From Mesorhizobium sp. YIM 152430 (GTDB taxonomy: Bacteria; Pseudomonadota; Alphaproteobacteria; Rhizobiales; Rhizobiaceae): a stretch of 64,000 bases of DNA. Of this stretch, positions 1 through 7,371 are shown in pieces (the stretch's first letter is position 1; each line of letters begins with the position of its first letter). The notes beneath the pieces were generated by a model that worked only from the letters and a program-made list of their open reading frames with translations, had not been told where the DNA came from and searched no databases. The stretch spans positions 62,001 to 126,000 of the forward strand of contig NZ_JARGES010000027.1 of the NCBI RefSeq assembly GCF_029210365.1. The letters are read 5' to 3'. A program made the position numbers and the translations under genes.

Positions 1-1
1 C

Positions 2-559
2 ATCAATCGCGCCACTGGCAGGCGGGAAGGCGGCATCCTCGGGCTTTCGTCCGTGCAGGAGCGATATGTCGCCACGGCACGGCAAGACCTGCTCTCGGGC
101 GATCCTGAACGGCTTCGGCACTATCTGAAGCTTGGCCGCCGCAATAAGAGCTACGACCGCACCATCACCGCCGCCATTCGGGACGGCAAGTCGATCCCGG
201 CCACCAAGGTGCAGGAGATCGTCGGCAAGCTATCGGATAGCTATCTGCTTCTGCGGGCCGAAACGATCGCGCGCACAGAGACCATCGGGGCGCTGAACGC
301 ATCCCACTCGGCGACGTTTGATCAGCTCGTGGCAGACGGCAAGGTCACGGCCAACCAGGTCAGGAAGATATGGCGCGCGACGAGGGATTCGCGGACGCGG
401 GACAGTCACGCTGCGCTGGACGGGGAGAGCGTCGGCAAGGACGAGCGGTTCTCGAACGGGCTGATGTTCCCTTGCGAGCCGGGCGGCAATCCATCCGAAA
501 TTTGTAACTGCAGATGCTCGCTCGATTATCGTGTCGACTGGTTTGCGAACCTGACGTGA
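2..559 (+). CDS. Phage head morphogenesis protein (SPP1 gp7/Mu gpF-like), 5' end cut off
   Basis: The frame is open to the left edge, so the gene begins before the window and the GTG at 53 is probably internal. About 185 C-terminal residues are visible. They show helical segments followed by the hallmark end of the SPP1 gp7 / Mu F minor head family: an R-T-E pattern, a D-S-H-A-A-L-D-G-E-S stretch, and a late cysteine cluster E-I-C-N-C-R-C-S-L. Such proteins are minor capsid components, often encoded just after the portal gene. The neck gene starts 4 bases downstream, which fits a late operon. Confidence 0.8.
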   Translation: MNRATGRREGGILGLSSVQERYVATARQDLLSGDPERLRHYLKLGRRNKSYDRTITAAIRDGKSIPATKVQEIVGKLSDSYLLLRAETIARTETIGALNASHSATFDQLVADGKVTANQVRKIWRATRDSRTRDSHAALDGESVGKDERFSNGLMFPCEPGGNPSEICNCRCSLDYRVDWFANLT

Positions 560-563
560 TGTA

Positions 564-983
564 ATGGCCGGTCAACAATCCTTCCAAGCGCAAATAGACC
601 GATGGGTTGCGGAAACCCAAGCGCGGATGGTCGCGGTGTTTCGGGCGAGTGCGCAATTCGTCATTGAGGATGTCCGGGCTCGCACGCCGCGCGATACGGG
701 CTATCTCGTGAACTCCCTCACGACCTCTCTCGACGGCCCGCTTCCAATGCGCGGGACGCAGGGCGATGGATACACCGCGCCGCCGTTCATAGCCGTCATC
801 GCCGGCGCGGACTTGGGCGACGTGATCACGGCAAGCTTCGTCGCGGAATACGCGGCCGCCATCGAGTACGGCGCACGGGGCAGGGAAGGCCGGGGGATGG
901 TCAGGCTCGCCGCGCAGAACTGGCAGGCGCATGTCGACCGCGCCACGGCAGAGGCTAAGGCTGCGGTTCGCTCGCGCGGATAA
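564..983 (+). CDS. HK97 gp10-like neck/minor tail protein
   Basis: This is a 139-residue protein with an N-terminal amphipathic helix and the D-V-R-A-R-T-P-R-D-T-G-Y-L segment typical of the HK97 gp10 / head-tail connector family (T-P-x-D-T-G followed by a beta-rich part). It is expected to act at the head-tail interface. It starts 4 bases after the morphogenesis gene and lies just upstream of the tail terminator candidate, which is the usual place. Residues 68-105 are beta-rich and end in an A-A-I-E-Y-G motif also common in this family. Assignment rests on motif and position. Confidence 0.7.
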   Translation: MAGQQSFQAQIDRWVAETQARMVAVFRASAQFVIEDVRARTPRDTGYLVNSLTTSLDGPLPMRGTQGDGYTAPPFIAVIAGADLGDVITASFVAEYAAAIEYGARGREGRGMVRLAAQNWQAHVDRATAEAKAAVRSRG

Positions 984-1137
984 GCCCCGCCATCGTCATC
1001 ATCAAAGCGGCCCGGCTCGTCTTGAGAGCGGTATCGCCGCGCAACGTCTCGCCTTTCAGATGCTCAAGCTCGAACGCCATCCGGTGGAGGCGGTCAACGA
1101 TATCGTCGTCATTCAAGGGCTTTGGTGTCTGGTTCAC
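955..1137 (-). CDS. Possible small antisense protein (60 aa)
   Basis: A 60-codon frame with a GTG start lies on the minus strand. It overlaps the 3' end of the neck gene by 29 bases and fills an otherwise empty 172-base gap in the plus-strand operon. The composition looks protein-like: D-D-D-I-V-D-R-L-H-R-M-A-F-E-L-E-H followed by a second helix. No good ribosome binding site precedes the GTG, and no family is recognised. It could equally be a chance frame. It is kept because a second, stronger antisense gene occurs at 3051-3335 in the same operon. Confidence 0.3.
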   Translation of the reverse strand: MNQTPKPLNDDDIVDRLHRMAFELEHLKGETLRGDTALKTSRAALMMTMAGLIRASEPQP

Positions 1138-1155
1138 GCGCAGAAGGTAGCAGCT

Positions 1156-1404
1156 ATGCGAGTTTCTTCAAATCCCGACGATCCAGGCTATCGCCAGTTC
1201 ATGGTCGCCATAGAGAACGGCAAAGCCGTGCACCCCTTCCTTGATGGCGTCGAGGTAAAAGGGTGCACGACAGCCGATGAGGAAAAGGGCTTCGTCATCC
1301 GGTGCGTGCTCGATAGCGACGGCAAGGCCCAGATCGACCCGAACGACCCTGAGCGCGTATGGGAAGAGCGCGTCGAGGGCCGTGTCGAGATCAAGATCGT
1401 CTGA
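1156..1404 (+). CDS. Small conserved phage protein, function unknown
   Basis: An 82-residue protein. The ATG at 1156 is chosen because AGAAGG lies 8 bases upstream; the open frame extends further left, but that part reads as low-complexity Arg-rich sequence overlapping the neck gene. The product is hydrophilic and rich in Asp/Glu, with alternating beta-like segments (C-T-T-A-D-E-E-K-G-F-V-I-R-C-V). It lies between the neck protein and the tail terminator and ends 2 bases before the next start. No family recognised. A role in head-tail completion is only inferred from position. Confidence 0.6.
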   Translation: MRVSSNPDDPGYRQFMVAIENGKAVHPFLDGVEVKGCTTADEEKGFVIRCVLDSDGKAQIDPNDPERVWEERVEGRVEIKIV

Positions 1405-1406
1405 CC

Positions 1407-1820
1407 ATGCCATCGATCCCCGAGGATATCGAGACGGCGCTCTTCACGCGCGCCGCTGGACTGGCTGCGCTGACGGGTCTGCCCCTGGCCTGGCCTAACG
1501 TTTCATTTTCTGCGCCGCCGAGCGGCCGCTATCTGCGCGTGTCGCACCTGCCGAACCAGACGCAGCGCCTGTTCATCAACTCCGCCGCCCATCGCCGGCC
1601 CGGTATCCTCCAGATCAGCGTCGTCGTTCCGCTCAACGTGGGCGCCAGCGCTGCCACACGCATCGCAGGGCAGGTCGCAGAGCATTTCCCGATGGATCTG
1701 CGCATGACCTCTGGCGGCGTGTCCGTGCGGGTCACTAAGGCCCCAGACATCGCGCCAGCGATCAAGGAAGACGCGGCGTGGATTGTCCCTGTTTCCGTCT
1801 CGTTCGAGGCGCTCGCCTAA
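1407..1820 (+). CDS. Tail terminator-like protein (DUF4128 type)
   Basis: A 137-residue protein starting at ATG 1407, 2 bases after the previous stop. A helix (I-P-E-D-I-E-T-A-L-F-T-R-A) is followed by a beta-rich core with the Y-L-R-V-S-H-L-P-N pattern and a C-terminal V-P-V-S-V-S-F-E-A strand. This is the layout of lambda gpU-like tail terminators and the DUF4128 group. Such proteins form the ring that stops tail tube growth and joins the tail to the head. Its place directly before the tail tube gene supports the call. Confidence 0.7.
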   Translation: MPSIPEDIETALFTRAAGLAALTGLPLAWPNVSFSAPPSGRYLRVSHLPNQTQRLFINSAAHRRPGILQISVVVPLNVGASAATRIAGQVAEHFPMDLRMTSGGVSVRVTKAPDIAPAIKEDAAWIVPVSVSFEALA

Positions 1821-1862
1821 ACCGCCCCTTCGGCAAGGGCTTTCACAGCACAGGAGGCCGAC

Positions 1863-2315
1863 ATGGCCCTTTATCCAGTTGCCGGAAGCAAGCTGTTCAT
1901 CGGCGGCGTTCTGGCAGACAAGAGCACCGATTTCGTCGAGGCGGACTTCACCACCGAAACGTGGCAAGAGATCGATGGCTGGTCGACCATGGGCTCATCC
2001 GGCGACACTGCGGCGCTGATCACCACGCCGCTGATCAACCGCGGTCGCGACGTGAAGCAGAAGGGCACCTGGAACGCGGGCCAGATGCAGAACACCTTCG
2101 CCATCATCGAAACCGATCCGGGCCAGATCGCGCTCATCGCGGCGTCCAAGACGCGTGACAATTACGCGTTCAAGATCGAGCTTTCGAGCGGCGGCGAGCG
2201 CCTGTTTATCGGCCTTGTCATGAGTGCCGAGGAAGCCGGCGGAGATGCCAACACCATCAACAACCTCTCGGCGACGATCGAGATCAACTCCAACATCGTG
2301 AAGGTGGCCGCCTGA
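1863..2315 (+). CDS. Major tail tube protein
   Basis: A 150-residue protein with a strong AGGAGG site 6 bases before the ATG, consistent with high expression. The sequence is beta-strand rich, with an acidic first half, a T-T-E-T-W-Q-E-I-D-G-W-S-T-M-G segment and a closing beta hairpin (L-S-A-T-I-E-I-N-S-N-I-V). This resembles rhizobial siphophage tail tube proteins that stack into the tail lumen. It sits between the terminator and the chaperone pair, exactly where the major tail protein is expected. It overlaps the next gene by one base. Confidence 0.75.
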   Translation: MALYPVAGSKLFIGGVLADKSTDFVEADFTTETWQEIDGWSTMGSSGDTAALITTPLINRGRDVKQKGTWNAGQMQNTFAIIETDPGQIALIAASKTRDNYAFKIELSSGGERLFIGLVMSAEEAGGDANTINNLSATIEINSNIVKVAA

Positions 2316-2767
2316 TGGATATCGCATCTCTCAAGCGCGACAGCTCCAAGGTCGAAGCCGGCGATTGGGTCAGCGACATCCCCGGCATGGGCAACGTTCG
2401 TCTGCGTGTCCGCGGCCTCTCCAGCCCGACCGTCGTTGCGCTGCGCTCGCGCAAGGAGCGCAAGGTCACTCGGGAAGAGCGGGAGCGTGACGGTTCGCTC
2501 AAGCCCGAAGCCGCCATGCGCATCTTCGGCGAAGTGCTGCACGAGGCGGTACTGTTCGATTGGGATGGGCTCACGAAGGACGGCAAGCCGCTGCCCTTTG
2601 ATGCCGACCTCGCGAAGGAATGGTTGACCAACCCCGATTACGTCGCCTTCGCCGATGCCGTCGTCTGGGCTGCCCAGATCGTCGACAAGGGCCGCGCAGG
2701 GGAGACGGAAGACATGGGAAACGGCTCCAAGCGGTCGTCGCGCGCAGCCTCGCCGGCGACGACCTGA
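2315..2767 (+). CDS. Tail assembly chaperone, short form (gpG-like)
   Basis: The zero-frame product is 150 residues and starts at ATG 2315, overlapping the tail tube stop. It is mostly charged and helical (K-E-R-K-V-T-R-E-E-R-E-R-D), with a conserved-looking D-W-D-G-L-T-K-D-G-K-P-L-P-F motif. This is the position and size of lambda gpG, which helps tape measure and tube proteins assemble. The last 14 codons after the slippery site are Ser/Ala-rich and end at TGA 2765. A longer product is made if ribosomes slip back one base at 2716-2722. Confidence 0.75.
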   Translation: MDIASLKRDSSKVEAGDWVSDIPGMGNVRLRVRGLSSPTVVALRSRKERKVTREERERDGSLKPEAAMRIFGEVLHEAVLFDWDGLTKDGKPLPFDADLAKEWLTNPDYVAFADAVVWAAQIVDKGRAGETEDMGNGSKRSSRAASPATT

Positions 2768-3054
2768 TCCTTGAAGGCGATCTGCTGCCCGGCACCTTGG
2801 ACTGGCTTCATGCCTTCTGGGAGCTTTGCACCGATCGCCAAATAGGCATGGGCGTCGGGGCCATCCCGGCGTCCGCCATCAACTCGTGGGCGGCACAGTC
2901 CGGGTTGGACGATGTCGAGACGGCGACTTTCCGGGCCTGCATCAGGGCTATGGACGGCGCCTATCTCGAATATGCCAACAAGCCTGAAGCGGAGCGCAAA
3001 AAGGTCGAAAGCCGGCCGCTCAGCGGCGAGCTGTTCGATGCGTTGTTCAGCTAG
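2315..3054 (+). CDS. Tail assembly chaperone, frameshifted long form (gpGT-like)
   Basis: Joining the zero frame (2315-2722) to the -1 frame (2722-3054) gives about 246 residues. The -1 frame lacks a convincing start of its own: its upstream part before 2720 is an Arg-rich shadow of the zero frame. After the slip it becomes protein-like, with L-I-L-E-G-D-L-L-P-G-T-L-D-W-L-H-A-F-W-E-L. This matches the lambda G/GT arrangement, in which the T extension recruits the tail tube protein. The gene precedes the tape measure gene as usual. The coordinates span both frames; the joint is at 2722. Confidence 0.75.
2716..2764 (+). promoter_or_regulatory. Programmed -1 ribosomal frameshift signal
   Basis: The heptamer G-GGA-AAC (2716-2722) is in zero-frame phase and fits X-XXY-YYZ. 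After a -1 slip the codons read GGG AAA CGG, leading into the T-like frame. Ten bases downstream, nine-base arms at 2733-2741 and 2756-2764 are perfect complements with a 14-base loop, a good stimulatory stem. The zero-frame stop follows at 2765-2767. Confidence 0.8.
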
Positions 3055-3335
3055 AGCGTGGGATCGCGACGTCCTGTCGGCAGTGTCTGCGGGGCAGGGG
3101 CTGATGCAGGTCGCTGCGCGCCTGCCAGCTTCGAAAGGTGGCGCTCGATCAGAGCGACATAGGCGATCATCCCGCAGGCCAGAGCAGCCACGAGGACGCC
3201 AACGGCTCCACCGAAGAACACGCCGAAGGGCGAGCCGTTGAACAGCCGATAACCGATCACGACTCCGGCAGCGATGATGGCTATGGCGATCAGACCGTTC
3301 AGCGCAGTCAGCGTCTCTGCAAGCAATCTGTTCAA
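3051..3335 (-). CDS. Antisense small membrane protein within the tail operon
   Basis: A 94-residue frame on the opposite strand fills the gap between the chaperone and tape measure genes. The TTG at 3335 is chosen because GGGAGA lies 5 bases upstream of it; ATG 3398 would lie inside the tape measure gene. The protein has a charged N-terminus, two clear hydrophobic segments (about residues 11-30 and 40-64) and a Pro-rich tail. Its stop overlaps that of the chaperone gene. The coherent membrane topology argues for a real gene. The function is unknown; a lysogenic-conversion or superinfection role is only a guess. Confidence 0.6.
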   Translation of the reverse strand: MNRLLAETLTALNGLIAIAIIAAGVVIGYRLFNGSPFGVFFGGAVGVLVAALACGMIAYVALIERHLSKLAGAQRPASAPAPQTLPTGRRDPTL

Positions 3336-3390
3336 TTTGCTCTCCCGTTCCCGCGCGGAGAATAGACCGGCCGTGCCCGGGAGGTAAACA

Positions 3391-5733
3391 ATGGACATTG
3401 CGACCCTGGGCATTGCGGTCCGCTCCGAGCAGGTCGACCAGGCCAATGCCTCTCTTCAGCGTTTTGCGCAGGCATCAGGCGCAGCGGAACGCGCCGCCAA
3501 GAACGTCGGTACAGAAGCCACCAAGGCCGGGCGCATGGCGGCTGCAGCCAATGACAATGCCGCAGCATCCGCCAGCCGCGCGGCGCAGGCCTATGGCGGG
3601 TGGGAAAAGTCTGCCGCGATGGCCGCTCGCGCGATCGGCGCCGTTGTCGGCGCGCTGGCGACGAACGCGCTTATCCAGTTCGCTGATACATGGTCCGACA
3701 TCAACGCGCGCGTCGGCCTTGCTGTGAGAAACATGGACGCCAGCGGGGCCGTTCTCGATCGCTTGGCAGTAATCGCCCGCCGCACCTATTCGGCTCTGGA
3801 CCTGACGGCCGAAAGCTTCATCCGCAACGCCACGGTTCTGCGCGAGCTCGGCAAGAGCACCGCCGACCAGCTCGACTACACCGAGGCGCTGAACCTTGCG
3901 CTGGTCGTCTCTGGCGCCCGTGCCGATCGCGCAGCCCGCGTGCAGGATGCACTTGGCAAGGCCATGGCACGCGGCAAGCTGAGCGGCGATGAACTGAATA
4001 CAGTCATCGAGACGGGCGGCCGCGTGGCGGAGGTCTTGGCTGAAGAGCTTGGCATCGGCGTCAATCAGCTCCGCCAGTTCGGTGCTGACGGCAAGATCAC
4101 CGGCGACGTCATCTACAACGCCCTGACCAAGCGCATGGAAGGCCTTCGCGCTGAGGCGGAACTGATGCCGGCCACGATCGGCGATGGCATGATGCTGATC
4201 CGCAACTCGTTGATGCAGTTCATCGGCACGATGGACCAAGCCGCTGGCGCGTCTGAGACTTTCGCGTCCGGTCTGATCTTTGTCGCGGACAACATCGGCC
4301 GCATCGTCACGACCACCGCAACCGCGGTCACGATGTACGGCAGCTACTACGTCGCGGCATTCGTGGCAGCCAATGTGGCCACCATGACATTGGCCGGCTC
4401 GCTCACATTCTTGCGGGCCGCCCTGATCCGCACTGGCATCGGCGCCGTCGTCGTTCTTCTCGGCGAGCTCGTCTATCAGCTCATTGAAGCGCGCCAGCAC
4501 GTCGAGAGCTGGGGCCAAGCGTTCGAAGACGTGTTCGAGCGGTCGAAGGCTATTGCGGCGGCATTCGGTTACGGTTTCGAATCGATCGTGGCCGGGATGC
4601 AGTCGGTTTGGGCTTCGTTCCTCGCCGATATGGTCGAGGGCTTTGAAAGCTCGTTCGGCGGCATCCTGCGTGCGTTCGGCATCGGCGTTGAGCAGGTGTC
4701 GGGCATGGTCTACAAGCTGCGCAACGAGGCGGAGCTTGCGACGGCGCTTTCCGAGGCGTCGGGCAATCTGGCGCAACTGGCATGGAACCATGGCACGCGT
4801 CCGCGTGAGGGAGCGGCTGTCGAGCTTCCGGGCGGTGGTGGGTCTGGCATCAGGCCGAGCGGCGAAGTCGACAAGGCGGCGCAGCGTGCAGCGGAACGGG
4901 CGGCGAAGTCCTACGAGCGCATCACGCGCTCCGCCCAGCAATACATCGAAGCGCAGAAGCTGGAAGCGCAAGCCATCGGCATGACCGAGCGCGAGGCCAA
5001 CCGGCTTCGCTACACGCAGGACCTGCTTAACCAGGCGCAGGATGCGGGGATCAAGCTCACTTCGGCCCAGAAAGCCGAGCTGGAAGGCTTGGCCTCCGCC
5101 ATGGCTGATGCCGAGGCGAACACCACTGCGCTGCGCGATGCGTTCGACTTCGCCAAAGAGGTCACGTCGGGCTTCCTCAACGACTTCAAGTCGGGCCTGG
5201 AGCAAGGCAAGGGCGTGCTGCGGTCATTCGCCGACGCGGCGCTCGGCGCGCTCAACAAGATCGCTGACAAGCTCATCGACATGGCCGTCAACAGCCTGTG
5301 GGCCAATGCCTTCGGCGGGTCGAGTGGCGGCGGCCTGATGAGCCTGTTCGGCGGCATGTTCGGTGGTGGCGGCCGCAACTGGGGCGCCATGTCAGCATCC
5401 GGTAAGTATCTGTTCGATAGCGGCGGCTGGACGGGTGGAGGGTCACGCTCTGGCGTTGCTGGTCTTGTCCACGGCCAGGAGTTCGTAGTTCGGGCAGGGC
5501 CAGCCGCTCAGCACCGGCAACTGCTCGAGGCCATCAACTCCGGGCGGCCGGTCAGCGCCAACAACAACCAGCCCGGCGCGGCGAACCAAAACGGCGGCAC
5601 ACAGACAGTTCGCATCGAGCTCGCCGACGGTCTCAAAGCTGAAATCATCGGGGAGGCGAACCAAAACGCCGTCCAGATCGTGCGCCAGAACAACGCTGCC
5701 CAGCAGAACTATCGCCAGAATGGTGGCAACTGA
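3391..5733 (+). CDS. Tail tape measure protein
   Basis: A 780-residue protein with GGGAGG 8 bases before the ATG. Residues 1-70 are Ala-rich helix. Residues about 75-260 have the tape-measure domain pattern (L-G-K-A-M-A-R-G-K-L-S-G-D-E-L-N-T-V-I-E and Q-L-R-Q-F-G-A-D-G-K-I-T-G-D). Hydrophobic segments lie near 305-365, a coiled coil near 490-570, and the C-terminus is Gly-rich with a G-L-V-H-G-Q-E-F-V-V motif typical of tape measures. It sets tail length and helps DNA entry. Its length implies a fairly short siphovirus tail. It overlaps the next start by one base. Confidence 0.9.
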   Translation: MDIATLGIAVRSEQVDQANASLQRFAQASGAAERAAKNVGTEATKAGRMAAAANDNAAASASRAAQAYGGWEKSAAMAARAIGAVVGALATNALIQFADTWSDINARVGLAVRNMDASGAVLDRLAVIARRTYSALDLTAESFIRNATVLRELGKSTADQLDYTEALNLALVVSGARADRAARVQDALGKAMARGKLSGDELNTVIETGGRVAEVLAEELGIGVNQLRQFGADGKITGDVIYNALTKRMEGLRAEAELMPATIGDGMMLIRNSLMQFIGTMDQAAGASETFASGLIFVADNIGRIVTTTATAVTMYGSYYVAAFVAANVATMTLAGSLTFLRAALIRTGIGAVVVLLGELVYQLIEARQHVESWGQAFEDVFERSKAIAAAFGYGFESIVAGMQSVWASFLADMVEGFESSFGGILRAFGIGVEQVSGMVYKLRNEAELATALSEASGNLAQLAWNHGTRPREGAAVELPGGGGSGIRPSGEVDKAAQRAAERAAKSYERITRSAQQYIEAQKLEAQAIGMTEREANRLRYTQDLLNQAQDAGIKLTSAQKAELEGLASAMADAEANTTALRDAFDFAKEVTSGFLNDFKSGLEQGKGVLRSFADAALGALNKIADKLIDMAVNSLWANAFGGSSGGGLMSLFGGMFGGGGRNWGAMSASGKYLFDSGGWTGGGSRSGVAGLVHGQEFVVRAGPAAQHRQLLEAINSGRPVSANNNQPGAANQNGGTQTVRIELADGLKAEIIGEANQNAVQIVRQNNAAQQNYRQNGGN

Positions 5734-6386
5734 TGGTGACGGTCATCGATCTTCCGCTGATCCGGGGCTGGGAACAGGTCACGTTCGACCCGATCCAGCC
5801 CCGTAGCGCATCGCGCATGGAGGGACGCCGGACTGAGGCGCAGGCATTCGGGACGCCGTATTGGGTCGCAAACTACACGCCGGGATGGCTGCAAGAGCGC
5901 GATTACGGGCTGATGGATGCCTTCATGATGCGGGCAGGGGACGGGCAGGAGGTCTTTCGGGCATACGACCCGTTCCGTCCTCGTCCGACCGCGCATGACA
6001 GCGGACAGCCCCTGTCGGGCACGAGGGCGGCCGGTGGGGCATTCGACGGCACGGCGACCATTACGGCGCGCACCGCGAACAGCCTGACCATCTCCGGCCT
6101 GCCAGCACTCTTCCAATTCCGCGCCGGCGACTATGTCGAGGTGCGCAAGTCGGCGTCGATGATCTCGCTGCACCGGGTCATGGCCGACGTCGCTGCCAAC
6201 GGCTCGGGCGTCGTCACGCTGGGGATCCGCCACAACCTAGACCTCCAGACTTTCACGCTGCCCCTGACGGCGAACTTCGAAAAGCCGGCCTGTCTGATGC
6301 AGATCGATGCGGGCTCCTATCAGGGGCAAAAGTCCTGGTCGTCGCGTTCGCCGTCGTTTTCGGCAACCGAGGTGTTTTTCTCATGA
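5733..6386 (+). CDS. Distal tail-type protein
   Basis: A 217-residue beta-rich protein that starts within the tape measure stop. Features are an early W-E-Q-V-T-F-D-P segment, a Y-D-P-F-R-P-R-P motif, and a second half like a carbohydrate- or hub-binding beta domain (D-G-T-A-T-I-T-A-R-T-A-N-S-L-T-I). The place after the tape measure and before the DUF2163-type gene matches distal tail/baseplate hub proteins of alphaproteobacterial siphophages and gene transfer agents. No catalytic motif is seen. Overlaps the next gene by 4 bases. Confidence 0.6.
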   Translation: MVTVIDLPLIRGWEQVTFDPIQPRSASRMEGRRTEAQAFGTPYWVANYTPGWLQERDYGLMDAFMMRAGDGQEVFRAYDPFRPRPTAHDSGQPLSGTRAAGGAFDGTATITARTANSLTISGLPALFQFRAGDYVEVRKSASMISLHRVMADVAANGSGVVTLGIRHNLDLQTFTLPLTANFEKPACLMQIDAGSYQGQKSWSSRSPSFSATEVFFS

Positions 6387-6973
6387 GCCTTGACCCAGCC
6401 GTAGAAGCCGCGCTCGACAGCGGGCAGATCAAGCGCCTCGACCTGATCCGGTTCGATCTACCGGGCAAGAGCGTCGGCTATCATCGGGGTGGCCGGCCTT
6501 ATACCTACAACGGGCTTGTGTATCATCCGAACCGGTGGCTCCAGACGGGCGGCATGAACTCGGCGCTCGGGGTGGCCGTGACGACGCGCACGATCGTGTT
6601 CTCGAACGTGCCGACCGCGAACCCCGACGACGCAATCGCCACGCTGGAGAGCTACGCCTATCAGAACGCGCCGGTCATCATCGCGCATCTGGCTGGCGAT
6701 CCGGTCACCGACGAAGTGCTCGGTATCCTCGCCTCGTCCATCTACGAGATCGACCAGGTGTCCTATCAAAAGGGCGCGGCAGGCGAGAACGGCGAACGCA
6801 CGCTGACCATCTCGATCGATCTCCAGCCGCCCGGTCGATCCGCGCGCGGGGCCACGCTGGTGAAGCGCTCGCCGGCAGAGCAGAACTTCGACAATTCCGC
6901 GACCGACACGAGCCTCGAATACGTGGCCGTCAATGCACAGTGGCCGCTCGAATGGGGGCAAAGGCAGGGATGA
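6383..6973 (+). CDS. Tail hub protein, DUF2163-type
   Basis: A 196-residue protein starting in an ATGA-type overlap with the previous gene. It has the D-L-I-R-F-D-L-P-G-K-S-V-G-Y-H-R-G-G-R-P-Y-T-Y-N-G-L-V-Y segment seen at the N-terminus of baseplate hub proteins, followed by beta-rich sequence. In gene transfer agents and related phages a DUF2163 protein precedes an NlpC/P60-type cell-wall peptidase and a large tip protein, which is the order here. The family is inferred from order plus this N-terminal pattern. Confidence 0.55.
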   Translation: MSLDPAVEAALDSGQIKRLDLIRFDLPGKSVGYHRGGRPYTYNGLVYHPNRWLQTGGMNSALGVAVTTRTIVFSNVPTANPDDAIATLESYAYQNAPVIIAHLAGDPVTDEVLGILASSIYEIDQVSYQKGAAGENGERTLTISIDLQPPGRSARGATLVKRSPAEQNFDNSATDTSLEYVAVNAQWPLEWGQRQG

Positions 6974-7365
6974 CCCGGTTCGAGATCGTCAGTGCCGTCC
7001 TCGATCAGGAGATGGCAAAGCCGTATCGCTATGGCAGCGCGGATTGCTTCTTCCTCGGGCTGCGCATGGCGACGGCGTTCGGACACAAGGGTTTGATCAC
7101 CCGCTATCGTCGCCGCTACACCACCTTGCGGGGCGCACAGCGCGCGTTGCGCAAGGTCGGGCACAAGACGCTCGCCACGTTCTTCGCGGCGCTCCTGGCG
7201 CCCTGTGCGCCTGCCATGGCCCGGATCGGGGATATCGGCATCGTCCAAATCGGCAACGCCGAGCACGTCGCGATTTGCCTCGGCGCTCGCTGGATCACCA
7301 AGACCGAGCGCGGGCCGGCCACCCACGACATCACCGCCGTGACTGCGGCCTTCCGGGCGGGGTAA
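6970..7365 (+). CDS. Tail-associated NlpC/P60-like protein (DUF6950 type)
   Basis: A 131-residue protein that starts in an ATGA overlap with the hub gene. It contains Y-R-Y-G-S-A-D-C-F-F-L, placing a Cys at the N-terminus of a helix as in NlpC/P60 peptidases, and later N-A-E-H-V-A-I-C-L-G with a candidate catalytic His. The segment between them is shorter and more basic than in classic P60 enzymes. A role in cell-wall opening during injection is the usual reading. Catalytic activity is not certain because the third polar residue is not obvious. Confidence 0.65.
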   Translation: MTRFEIVSAVLDQEMAKPYRYGSADCFFLGLRMATAFGHKGLITRYRRRYTTLRGAQRALRKVGHKTLATFFAALLAPCAPAMARIGDIGIVQIGNAEHVAICLGARWITKTERGPATHDITAVTAAFRAG

Positions 7366-7371
7366 GCTTTC

